Shown here: in pieces, positions 54,106 through 64,000 of the stretch
How positions within the stretch are numbered: the stretch's first letter is position 1
Layout: each line of letters starts with the position of its first letter
Assembly (NCBI GenBank): GCA_015680905.1
Contig: CM027381.1
Coordinates: forward strand, 12,005,501-12,069,500
Length of the DNA stretch: 64,000 nucleotides
Direction: 5' to 3'
From: Coptis chinensis
Taxonomy: Eukaryota; Streptophyta; Magnoliopsida; Ranunculales; Ranunculaceae
Notes under the pieces: generated by a model
The model's database searches: none
What the model was told of the DNA's origin: nothing
Seen by the model: only the letters and a program-made list of their open reading frames with translations
Position numbers and translations under genes: made by a program

Positions 54106-55022
54106 CTATTTACAGATAAAATTAAAATCAAAGATGACATCCTTTAAAAGCAAATTAGTTAGAGGCCTAACTATTTTTAAAAAATCTTTGATAAAACGCC
54201 TATAAAAACCTGCATGGCCTAGAAAGGCTCTAATATCAAGGACAGTCCGTGGTATAGGTAAAGATGCTATCTTATCTAGTTTGAAGGCTCTAATATCAAG
54301 GACAGTCCGTGGCTCTAATATCAAGGACAGTCCGTGGTATAGGTAAAGATGCTATCTACTTCGATGCTATCACTAGACACAATGCGACCTAGTACTATTC
54401 TCTTTTTCACCATGAAATGACATTTTTCCAAATTCAAAACCAGACTCTTCTCTTCACACCGTGTCAAAACTTTAGACAGGTTAGACAGGCAGTCAGTGAA
54501 AGAGTCTCCATAGATAGAAAAATCATCCATGAAAACTTCCATGAAGCGTTCTACCATGTCACTAAATATATGAAGCATACACCGCTGGAAGGTATCAGGA
54601 GTGTTACAAAGGCCAAAAGGCATTCGTTTATAGGCATATATTCTAAAAGGACATGTGAAGGTAGTCTTTTCTTGGTCATCAATATCAATAATAATTTGAA
54701 AATAGCCAGAGTAGCCATCCAAAAAATAATAAAAAGCATGACCAGCTAGGCGTTTGAGCATCTGATCTATAAAGGGTAAAGGAAATTGATCCTTTCTTGT
54801 CATGGCATTTAAACGTCTATAATCAATACAAATTCTCCATTTCATATGATCATGCATGGAAACATATTCACCCTTAGCATTACGTATCATGGTAATCCCT
54901 GATTTTTTAGGAACTACATGAATGGGACTTACCCATTTGCTATCAGAGATTGGGTATATGATACCCGCATCGAGTAACCAAAAGACTTCTTCCCTGACCA
55001 TCTCTTTCATGGCAGGGTTCAA
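54106..55022 (-). pseudogene. Element 3b: reverse transcriptase
   Basis: The main open piece (54321-55022) has the RT blocks in order: EEVFWLLDAGIIYPISDSKWVSP, VPKKSG, RICIDYRRLNAMT, YFLDGYSGYFQI (first catalytic Asp), MPFGLCNTPDTFQR and VFMDDFSIYG (the YxDD-box equivalent FMDD, two Asp). The C-terminal part (GFYRRFIKDFLKIVRPLTNLL) is at 54106-54324 after a short tandem triplication (54224-54355) that disrupts the frame. Typical length for Ty3/gypsy RT. The best pol copy in the window; elements 1, 2 and 4 have none. Confidence 0.88.
54224..54355. repeat. Local tandem triplication inside RT
   Basis: GGCTCTAATATCAAGGACAG occurs at about 54226, 54286 and 54311, with a longer unit (including TATAGGTAAAGATGCTATCT) twice. 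The repeat duplicates the TVLDIRAF coding stretch and breaks RT. Confidence 0.9.
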
Positions 55023-55156
55023 GCGATGCTAAGGTTCGCGAGAAGTCTTTGCGTTATCCTCCAAATGGATACGATGAGTGCAAACATTAGGGTCAATTCC
55101 CTTAATCTTGTCTAGGGACCAACCAATCGCAGAACGATGTTCCTTAATCACCCTAA

Positions 55157-56518
55157 TCAAACGTGCCTCTTCATTCTCAAATAACAGAGAAGATATAATT
55201 TCCGGATGACTACCATCCGGATCAAATTGATATACTTTAACTCAGAAGGAAGAGGTTTAAGCACCGGGGTGGAAGGAATGTCGATAAATGCTTCTGGAGG
55301 GTCCTCATCTTGAGTAGTGAAAATTTGCTTAAGCAGCAGGTCTTCAAACTCAATAGATGGAGCAACAAAAGGGTCTACGATAGGAGTAGACTTGAAGAGG
55401 GCATTGACTTCCTCTAAATAGGAGTCATCCTCAAAATCTGAACTTCCGAACGAAAGGAATTTATGCATTTGGTATTCTGGAAATATGTTATTAAAATAAT
55501 CTTGAGCTAAGCTCTCGATCATGCTAACCTCCCCATCGATAGTCGTATCAGGTAACTGTCTCGTCATTTTAAAAACATTTACCTTAACAGAAAGATGGCC
55601 AAAAGAAAAGGACATCAAACTATCGCGGCAATTTATAAGCGCGTTGGCAGTTGCCAAGAAGGGACGCCCTAAGATGATCGGAACAGAGTTGCTAACGACT
55701 TCCGTATCGAGGATAACAAAATTAGCAGGATAGTAGAAATCCTAAACCTTAACAAGCACGTTTTCAACCACACCCCTAGGATACTTAATAGACCAATCCG
55801 CTAATTGCAATGTCATTTTAGTAGATTGTATCTCCTGTAGACCTATTTGTTTGTATAGATAATACGGGAGTAAGTTAACACTTGCCCCTAGGTCTAATAA
55901 AGCGGTCGTCGTGTGGGAATCTCCTAAGGTGCATTGTACAGTAGGACGACCAGGGTCCTTGTACTTAACGATTCCATTATGTTCGGTTAAAGTTGGAAAC
56001 TGTTTAGTTAAAAAGGCGTCTTTAGGAATATTTGTCTTACGCCTAGTAGTGCACAACTCTTTAAGAAACTTAGCATGGTGAGGTAACTTTTTAATTGCTT
56101 CTAGAAAGGGTAGGTTTATCGTTAGATTTTTGAAAACTTTCCTTATCTCGTCAAAGTTTGTATCCTTGTTTAACATGGCTAATCTTTGGGGAAAAGGTGG
56201 TTTCTCTCTATATTTAGCGTATGGATCAATAGGATGTCTAACCTTGGCTTTCTATTTCTTAGGTTGTTGTTTAACTGGTACCTCTACAGGGGTAGGATCT
56301 TCAGTTTCTATTTCGGTATCTAGTTCAATATCCGGTGTAGGGACTACTGGTGGTGTAACTACAGGCATAGTTACGGCGTTATCAACCACTCTGCCAGAAC
56401 AGAGAGTGGTGATGGAATTTAGCTCACCTACGTTTGTATTTTCCTTACTAGTATTACCGTTGACCTCAAAGGTTGTGTTTGTTGTTTTAGGATTAGGTAT
56501 CGCTTGACCTTGAAACAC
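55157..56518 (-). pseudogene. Element 3b: gag-protease linker and aspartic protease, broken
   Basis: Minus order: linker (56252-56518; VVTPPVVPTPDIELDTE), then 55742-56176 with NLTINLPFLEAIKKLP, the active site ALLDLGASVNLLPYYLYKQIG and ADWSIKYPRGVVENV, then a stop (near 55743). The next piece, 55157-55657, has a start of protease C-terminus (MATANALINC after LGRPFL), then an acidic region ending VLKPLPSELKY. That is the usual entry into RT; a small indel after it shifts the frame. In elements 1 and 2 the X segment takes the place of the sequence from about here on. Confidence 0.83.
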
Positions 56519-56761
56519 ACCTTTTGGTTGTTTTTTTTTTTTTTTTTGGTTGGTAAGCGAGGTTTTTTGAGAGGTCCCCTACCCCTTTTATTAGAAATAA
56601 AATTGTAAAACAAAAACTTGTTACATTCTCACTCTCTCAAATATTGCTTACCCCTCGCATCATCATATATAATTCTTTTTACATCCTCTGTAAGCAATGT
56701 CGGTTCTAACTCTAAAAAATACATGATGGAATATTAGCTGCAATAGCATCGAATTAGATTC

Positions 56762-59700
56762 TCAAAACGTGGCAGATGTTAATCGCTCAAATTGGGCTTC
56801 CATTAGCATAATAGCCCGTATCATCTTTTTGCTCCGCCATGGTTCTTTGTCCCTTTTATTTAAGAAGGCTATTACGGTCATTGAATCGGTCGCACTTGAA
56901 GTCGTCTTGTTCCTTTTCTTAGCCATTTTTTCATTCCCCTCTCTTGCTTCCAATTCAATAAGGTCTATCGATGGCTTGTTATCTTCCATGGCTAGCCGCT
57001 AATACCTTCCCTTCATGATCTCTAATCACTTGCTTTGCCAACCCCCTAGCTGACCTTTGGTGATCCATCGTTGTTGAGTACATGACTACCCACTGGGTTT
57101 TACGCCAACGCATTTTGGTGCTTCTTTTGCTTTGTTGCTACCTCCACATTCCACTTATCAGTGAACCTCTCAATCTCTGGTCCATACTCCATTTTTATGT
57201 CTACTGCCTTCAGCTTTGCTCTCACATCACTAAATAACAGTCGAGATATCTGCTGAACATTCATTTGCTTTGTTTTCAAAAAATCCTATCATTCCTTGCT
57301 TTCCAAATCCATAAATGAACCCATTCCACATTAGCCTCATCACATCTTTCTCTATTCCTTTCCCCTGCGACACAGCTTCAACCCATGAAACCTCCTGTTG
57401 CCAAGTAGGTTCTATTCTTCTGTTGTACCCCATTTTCTGCAGAGATATTTCCCATAATGATTGTGGTATAAAGCAACCATGAAATAGATGGTCCTCCGTC
57501 TCTTTCTCAAAGAGAATATACAAGTATCCGAGTCTACAACCTTTTGTTGTTTCATTTTTTCCAGCATTTTCAATCCCCCTAAAGCCATCCGGTGATGAAG
57601 GAATGCACGGGAATTTTGTTTGCATACCAAACCAGCTTATGCCATTGAACTTCTTGCCTTACTCCTCTCAAACTCTCATACGTATCCTTCATGCTATACT
57701 CACCATTTGTGGATGCAGACCATACTATGTTATCCTCATCCCCCATAATCTCCACTTCATTTTCTATTGCTTTGCCGTAATCTCTCCTATTTGATTCTTT
57801 ACCTTACTTCGTGAACTCCCATTTACCATCTATTATGAAATTCGACCTCGTAGCACGCTTGTTGCATCTCGAATCATATAACATCCCCTCAAGAAACTTC
57901 TCTCTTAATATCCCAAAAGGATGCCATGGTTCATTCCGTAGGCTTCGTTCCTCTACCATTGCCTATCCGGTGGAATACTATATCTGCGCCGCTTCCTTTC
58001 TAGCTTTGAGTATATTCCTCCAACTCGACGAACAATCAATTGGTGTTTTCAGCCGCCAAAAGTCTCTCCTCCCACTAGGTTCTTTTGTACCCACTTGTCC
58101 CGTGTTTCCTGCCTTGGTGATGAGGTTCCATAGTGGTTTCATGGTAGCGGCTTTATTAACTTTCTCTATACATCAATTCTAACCCACCTTCCTCATATGG
58201 GTAACATATATCATCCCATCCTATCAATGCATGAGATTGTTTACAATCACCCCCCTGTCCATAGGAAATTCCTAAAATCTTATTGATGTCATCAACTGTC
58301 TTTTGGGGTAGTGTGAATGCAGCCATCCAATACACACTTAGGTTATTCAACACTGCCTTCACCAACTGTAATCTTCCCGCATAAGAAAGTAATCTGCCCT
58401 TCCAACTTTGAATACGCCCTGTGATCTTTGATATTAATGGAAAACAATCTGTGGACTTCAGTCTCGTAGTAATCAAAGGCAGCCCTAAGTACTTTACTGG
58501 CAGCTCACCCCTAGGGAACAGCAGTGTCTACTCTATGGCTATACTTACCCTATCATCCATTCCGGCAAAGAAAACATTGCTTTTTTGTACATTCACTTCC
58601 AACCCCGATACTCTGCTGAAAATTTCGAGATTATCCTTGAGTTTAGTGGCTGTTCTATTATCTCCATACATGAACACCATCAGATCATCTGCAAAGGATA
58701 AGTGAGTAATGACTGGTTCCGCACACTTAGCATGTAACTGATACTGGCCTTCTCTAACACTGTGATGCATGATTTCTGTAAATAAATCCATAACCAGCAC
58801 AAAGAGGTAGGGTGATATTGGGTCACCCTGTCTAATCCCTCTTCTTCCTTTGAAATAGCCATACGAGGATCCATTTATCATAACAGAGTAAGAAGGTGTC
58901 TCCACACACAGTTTCACCCATTTAATGAACCTTTCTGGCATCCCAACTCTTCTCATTGCAAACTCAACTGATTCCCATCTCACTGAATCATACGCCTTTC
59001 TTAAATCCACCTTTGCCGCACATCTTGGAGGATACTCATTCCTGTGATAATTATGCACTAATTCTTGAGATAAGAGGATATTATCCTGGATACTTCTTCC
59101 ACTTATAAAGGCTGATTGGTTGAGATTCACTAACTGCGGCATTACTTCCTTCATTCTTCTTGTCATTACCTTGGTTATGCACTTATATATAACCCCAACA
59201 AAGCAATAGGTCTATAATCGATAAAGACAAAGGTACTTGCGTTTTGGTATGAGTGTAATACACGTAGCATTTACCTCACCGAGCATCGACTCCACGGAGA
59301 AAAAAAATTCTGTATTGCCTTAATGAAATCATCACCAATGATCCGCCATGTGCATTTGAAGAAAAAAGCGGAGAATCCATCACTTCACGGAGCTTTTTCA
59401 TCACCAATGTTTGATAGAGCTTCTATTATCTCATCTCTAGTTACCTCCCTCTGTAGGTCCGCATAGTTCGTGAGGTTATCTCTGGCCTTTGGGCCAATAT
59501 CTTCAAAACTGAAAATCCACAGCCCCCATCACATTAGGACTGTAAAGGTCTTTGTAATACTCCACACATTCATTTCCAATCTCATTGTAATCTCAGTATT
59601 ACATTACCCCCTGAGTCTCGCCATGACATGTGATCTTGTTTGTAGCTCTCCTTGCTTGTACAGTTTTAAAAATAAGCGTGTTATTATCACCTCCCCTATC

Positions 59701-60765
59701 ACTTGATCTCTGGACTTCTGTCTATACATATCTTCCTCCGTTGTAACTGCTTGTGTATAGGCAGTAATCACTTCTCTTTCCTTCCTAATAATCTCACAGT
59801 TTTGCGGCTGATTTTGTAGTTGTGTTTGTACCCTATCCATCTGTTGTTTTATTTCTTTCACCCGGTCCACTACACTTCCCACTCTGTCTCTATTCCACTG
59901 TATAAGAGCTGCTTTCGTTAGTTTTAACTTCCTCATGAAGGTATACATAGGATTCCCTACCACCTCACTTCTCCACGTCTCTGCCACTGTTTTCATGAAC
60001 TCCTTCTCTCTATACCAGAAATTAAAAAATTTAAAGGCTCTTTTCTTTTGATTCCTCTGTACCACTGATCTCACAATCATGGGTGTATGGTGCGAGAGAC
60101 GACTCCGGCATTCGGGAACTCTGCTTCATGGTCCTCATATGTCCCAATCCATTCTGAATTCCCCATTACTCGATCCAGTTTACAGCTGATCCGTTCTACT
60201 TGCCTGTTATTCCAAGTATATAAATTGCCTTTGAATTTAATATCTACTAGTCCAGCTTGATTAACACAATCCATAATATCTTCGAAGTTCTGTTGTCTAA
60301 CTTCCAGTCCACCCACTTTTTCATGCGAGTTCAATATGGCGTTGAAATCACCCATTAGCATCCACGGCTTCTGAATTTGGCATGATAAATCCACTAAGCT
60401 TCTCCATAGTTCTCTCCTCGATCTAACCTCTGTACTCGCATATACCAATGATACAACCACCTCCTCTCCTGAAATAGTACTCACCTCCATTGTTATGTCT
60501 GTGTGTCCTTCAGTAACAACTTTGCTGTGCAAATTCTCGGATCCCAGCAAAACCATATATTACCACCATCGATATCATTGTAAGTGTCCTCCGTCTTCCA
60601 CTGATTGAATGTTTTCTGGAGAATTCTATCTCGATTCTTCTTCTTTACTCTTGTTTCTACCAACCCCATCACACTAATGTCATACTTCCTCACCATATCT
60701 TTAACTTCAACTTGCTTAAAAGCTTTGTTGAACCCCCTGATGTTCCAGCAGGCGTAATTTATCAT
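56762..60765 (-). pseudogene. LINE copy 2 ORF2 (endonuclease, reverse transcriptase), broken
   Basis: Start MINYACWNIRGFNKAFKQ at 60765, overlapping the ORF1 TGA by two bases (ATGA). Endonuclease: VMGLVETRV, then (60077-60556) LMGDFNAIL and LYTWNNRQVERISCKLDR. Linker 59604-60080. RT 58528-59166: LNQSAFISGRSIQDNILL, AAKVDLRKAYDSVRW (first Asp), RGIRQGDPISPYLF and HLSFADDLMVFMYGD (FADD catalytic pair). The post-RT region follows (58156-58476: GRIQSWKGRLLSYAGRL), then a zinc-binding RVT-type end near 57480 (HLFHGCF). Frame changes occur near 60560, 60080, 59200-59600 and 58500. All motifs are present, none in one frame. Confidence 0.88.
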
Positions 60766-62542
60766 TTACAGTGTTGGGTTGGTGCTAAGAAGCTTAGTAT
60801 AGCCTCCTCTTTTTTACTGCCTCTACTGTCCTCTGTACGCTCTGTACCTGTTTCCCTGTGGTCTGCTGAGTTCAAATGTGCCTCATCACTTAGAGTTTCA
60901 TTCAGTCCCTCTTCCACATCAGTCCTCCCGAACAAATGTTTGTATCGATTGTCTCCATACATCAACAATATCCTCTTTTTATCATCCTCTCTTTCTCCAA
61001 AGTTTCGGTCATGGTCATCTTCTTGATCACTTTTCTTTAACGCCATTTCTCTTGTGTAATGTGGTCGCCCGGCAATCTTCTTCCTTTTCCCCTTTATTAC
61101 TTCTCACTTTATAGCTCTTTTTCCTCTTCGAGATTGCCACTCTGGTCCTCACTAACCGAAAGTGAATTTCACGGTTCGTGTCCTCCTCGACACGCTAGTT
61201 TCCCCTTACTACCATCTGTTGTGTCTTTAGTATTTACCTTCGCAATCTATGATACTCCACTTTGCTCCCTCTCACAACCCCTCTCTCTGTCGTGATTATC
61301 TTTGCATTGTCTTCCTTCTATATTTCCTTCATCTGATTTTTTCAGCCATACTCTTTGTGCCTTTTGCCTCCTCGGTTTTGTCTCCGCCTTGGGCAAGAAC
61401 CATCGGATGCCCAAATACCTTCTGACCACTACAAAGACGGTGGCTTCCAATTGTACTTTCGAACTATCTCTTATGCGCTCTTCTTTGATCCAATACTACT
61501 GGGATTCCCTCAGGATACGGGCATGAGGTATCTATCTCAATACACACTCTCGCATACGAAGTTCTTGCCATATTCTCCGTTAGTCGATCCGTGAACATCG
61601 GTATCCCAATCGCACTCCCCACTTGGCTAAAGCCATTCTTATTCCACATTTCCATAGGTAATCCTTTCATCACTACCCAAATAGGTATCGTTTTCAACTC
61701 ACGCGTTTCTGCCTCGACAAAAAGTCTCCAAGGTCTTACAACGAACAGCTTGCTTGCGATGTGGAAGGATCCAATATCCAACGCTGCCTTGCGTTCGTCT
61801 TCCTTCTCAAACTGAAAAGTGAACATTGTATCTGCATAAGGCTTCATAATAAACTTCTTTGTCCTCCATGTTCTCCCTACTATCTCCTTTACATAGTTGT
61901 AATTCATCCGTTTTCCCACAAACGACCCAACCACCAGATTCTCGAATTTTTTATTGAACTCTGTGAACTGTGAGCTCTGCACATGGACAATCTGCTTTCC
62001 ATTGACAACGATCGGTGGGTATGTATCTCGGTTCATCTTTTCCAGCAGCCCTTTCCCAATTACCTCTGCCCAAGAGCTTTTGAATCTTGATGTTCCATTA
62101 ACATTATTCAAATTTTCATTAAAACTCAATCCTACTCTTTCCAGAAAACATACCACGGTTATCGGTCATCTCTTCTTCCATTTCTGTTTTAGAACCTATA
62201 TCTGTGTTCTCATCATTGGTGGTACCTTTCTCTCTTCGATTCCTTTTTTCCCTACCGTAGATCTTGCCGCGTCTTCTTTTAGTTTCTTCAAATTTCTTGG
62301 GTGCTTTCGAATGGCGTGCTTCCCACTACCAATTCCCCGAAGTTTCCTTCCCTTCACCTCATTATGCTCAAGCCTTTCCGCCGTTGCTATATCAAGGGCA
62401 CGGTCCTTTAATACTTGTTTTCCTGTTTGAGTAATGTCCCTCTAGCATTCAAATTTCCCTCTGCAAGTTCTATTCTTTTCCTTAATCTTCCTAACGAACC
62501 CACTCCGTACTTCTTAATGAAAACAGAGTTTACTAAATCCAT
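60762..62542 (-). pseudogene. LINE copy 2 ORF1 (DUF4283 RNA-binding protein), broken
   Basis: Start MDLVNSVFIKKYGVGSLG at 62542, only about 18 bases from the element end. After frame changes, 61464-62156 carries the DUF4283 domain: RFKSSWAEVIGKGLLE, TWRTKKFIMKPYADTMFTFQ, WVVMKGLPMEMWNKNGFSQVG and YARVCIEID. Pieces at 61247-61450 and 60762-61046 are basic then acidic C-terminal parts. The CCHC knuckle seen in copy 1 is not clear here. ORF1 ends with TGA at 60764-60762, overlapping the ORF2 start. Confidence 0.8.
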
Positions 62543-62567
62543 ATCACTCTCCTCACTCGATGGTTGT

Positions 62568-63955
62568 ACTTTCTCTTATGCTAACTGCTGTAAGGAAAGT
62601 TAGATGGCTTGTAAAATCTGTTGTTGGGTTTGCATAAAGGCGTTAAAACAATCCGGTTGTGGAGGAGTGTTTGTTACAAGTTTTGTGACAAGAACTATGT
62701 CACATTGATTATTTACAGGTGGGTTGTGATAGTTATGATTAACCAGAACGATACCTCTATTAGCATTATAATTATTATTGTTATAATTATTATAATTACC
62801 CTGACCTTGTCCTTGTCCTTGTCCTTGCCGTGGTGGAGCTTGGTTGTAATTGTTTGCTGGCCTAACATTTTGATTATTAAACCCTAAAGGTGTAACTTGT
62901 TGATTATTTCTCCAACTGAAGTTGGGATGTTCTCTCCAAGGGGCGTTAGGAATAGGATAGCTATTAGTTGAGCAAACATTATCTTGTTGTGATGTTTGTT
63001 GTTCATAGGCGAGAGGACAATTGGAGTCGGGATGATCAAGACTCAAACATAAATTACATGGATTAGAGTTAACATTCATGATGGGGATATGCTTTTGTTG
63101 AACAGAAATAGCTTCTAACTTTTTGGTGAGAGATTCGATTAAAGTTTTTAGTTCAAGATCGGGTTTAATCTCAAACATACCGGCGACCTTAACTATCGTA
63201 GAAGAACTAACGGAGCCGGAGATATCGTCACTACCCCCCAGTTATGAGGTTCCTTTACTGAGGAAACTACCACCATTCATTATGTTAAGGACCTCTTTAT
63301 GGTGGTATAACAGTCCCTTGAAAAAGGCACGAACTAACGTGTCTTTCGCAAGGTTATGATGTAGACACTCTATAAGAAGGTCAGTAAAATGATTCCAAGC
63401 CTATGAAAAGGATTCATGAGGATTCTGTCGAAAAAAATGAATCTTGGAAAGCATTTCATCTGTCTTCAGTGGTGGGTAAAAATGTTCTATATATAGTTGA
63501 ACAAGTTTGGCCCATGAGTCAACAGAATTAGGTGCTTGGGCAGTTAACCAAGACGTCGCCTTATCGGCTAGGGTGAAAGGAAACACCCTCAATTTAATTT
63601 GTTCAGCACCAACCGTAGGATGATGGAATGTGGTAAGGACTTGTTCAATCCTACGCATATGTTGATAAGGTTTTTTATGGTCTAACCCATGAAAAATGGG
63701 TAACAAATTAAATATATTTGGGGGGATTCATAAATCCCCCACTGGGTCTACAAGAACGATGCAAGATTTTGGACTATCGTTCAAGGCTTTGTAAAAGTCA
63801 GAGGGAGGAGACTTTCTCTCTTCAGCCATTATATCAGGTGTAATGTGTGGTATACTAGTTAGAGGTGTAGTGAGTGGTATACTAGATAGGCGTGTTTGTT
63901 GACGTTGATGTTTGATTACGTTAGGCGTTTTTCTTCGATCTAACCTTAATCTCAT
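62568..63955 (-). pseudogene. Element 3b: gag, broken and interrupted by LINE copy 2
   Basis: Start MRLRLDRRKTPNVIKHQRQQ at 63955. Capsid (63401-63706): LPIFHGLDHKKPYQHMRRIEQ, TTFHHPTVGAEQIKLRVFPF, SWAKLVQLYIEHFYPPLKTD. After stops near 63240-63400, 62600-63178 carries the zinc knuckle CNLCLSLDHPDSNC (CX2CX4HX4C, complete), a Gln/Gly/Asn-rich region (GQGQGQGQGNYNN) and a coiled tail. The LINE enters at 62567-62561 and the linker resumes at 56524. Best-preserved knuckle of the three related gag copies. Confidence 0.82.
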
Positions 63956-64000
63956 GCAAGGCTAAGAACAATCTTAACTAAACACGACAACCATTAAAAC
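63956..64000 (-). other. Start of element 3b leader, window edge
   Basis: 45 bases upstream of the gag start (CTCATGCAAGGCTAAG...), homologous to 6764-6800 and 16593-16630. The 5' LTR and primer site are outside the window. Confidence 0.6.

Larger units (their letters stand above)
56532..62560 (-). mobile_element. LINE (L1-type), copy 2, near full length
   Basis: Minus orientation. The poly(A) tail appears as a T run at 56531-56547. The 5' end lies just before 62560. Flanked by 7-bp repeats TGGTTGT (56525-56531 and 62561-62567), consistent with target-primed reverse transcription. The empty site is readable in elements 1 and 2 (near 5280 and 15135), where the same gag linker runs through without interruption. 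ORF1 then ORF2 are both present but frameshifted. Confidence 0.92.
38524..64000 (-). mobile_element. Element 3b: autonomous-type Athila-like retrotransposon, nested with other elements, 5' end outside the window
   Basis: In minus orientation: gag (63955-62568, then across LINE copy 2), protease (56518-55640), RT (55022-54321), RNase H (54027-53746), integrase (53400-51007, split by a solo LTR), third ORF region (49945-47166), structured 3' noncoding DNA, polypurine tract (45290-45276) and 3' LTR (45275-38524, split by a CACTA transposon). Pol order and the extra ORF after integrase fit the Athila group of Ty3/gypsy; no chromodomain follows integrase. The 5' LTR lies right of 64000. Multiple stops show this copy is inactive. 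Confidence 0.82.

Overview
This is plant nuclear DNA, almost certainly from a eudicot. It is AT-rich, has no bacterial operon signals, and is packed with plant-type retrotransposons. The recognisable host-like genes (sorbitol dehydrogenase, a PPR protein, a DXS-like enzyme) are plant genes with introns, and all are fragments or pseudogenes. The species cannot be named from sequence alone. I see no intact host gene, tRNA, rRNA or CRISPR array.

The window is a stack of nested transposable elements, nearly all in minus orientation. From left to right: LINE copy 1 (1-3365, running off the left edge) abuts an Athila-like Ty3/gypsy element with gag and protease but no pol (element 1, LTR 7358-8779). 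Element 1 sits in an inverted LTR fragment (8780-9372), followed by a LINE ORF1-like remnant. Element 2 (10584-18383, 5-bp duplication GTAAC) is a second pol-less relative that has also lost protease. Element 4 (19307-29871, 5-bp duplication CCTGT) is structurally complete, with two about 1.5-kb LTRs, a tRNA primer site, a leader holding a 180-bp tandem repeat, gag and protease, but no reverse transcriptase or integrase. 29877-34922 is older DNA with a sorbitol dehydrogenase pseudogene and an RNase H-like remnant.

From 34923 to the right edge there is a tandem arrangement in which one LTR (38524-45275) serves two internal regions. The left one is a gag-poor element (3a). The right one is an autonomous-type Athila element (3b) with gag, protease, reverse transcriptase, RNase H, integrase and a downstream third ORF region. 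That LTR is split by a 4.8-kb CACTA transposon (38612-43396, TCT duplication) that captured and fused pieces of a PPR gene and a DXS-like gene, introns included (a Pack-CACTA). In 3b a solo LTR of the element-4 family interrupts integrase (51236-52603), and a near full-length LINE (copy 2, 56532-62560) interrupts gag.

Elements 1 and 2 look like dependents of an element such as 3b. They share its gag, LTR parts and 3' noncoding signals, but carry an unknown 'X' coding segment where pol should be. The most unusual signals are noncoding: short stem-loops in the 3' regions of these retroelements whose arms change in a compensatory way between families, one set tied to repeated polypurine-like G tracts; the 180-bp tandem repeat; and GC-rich repeats in the leaders.
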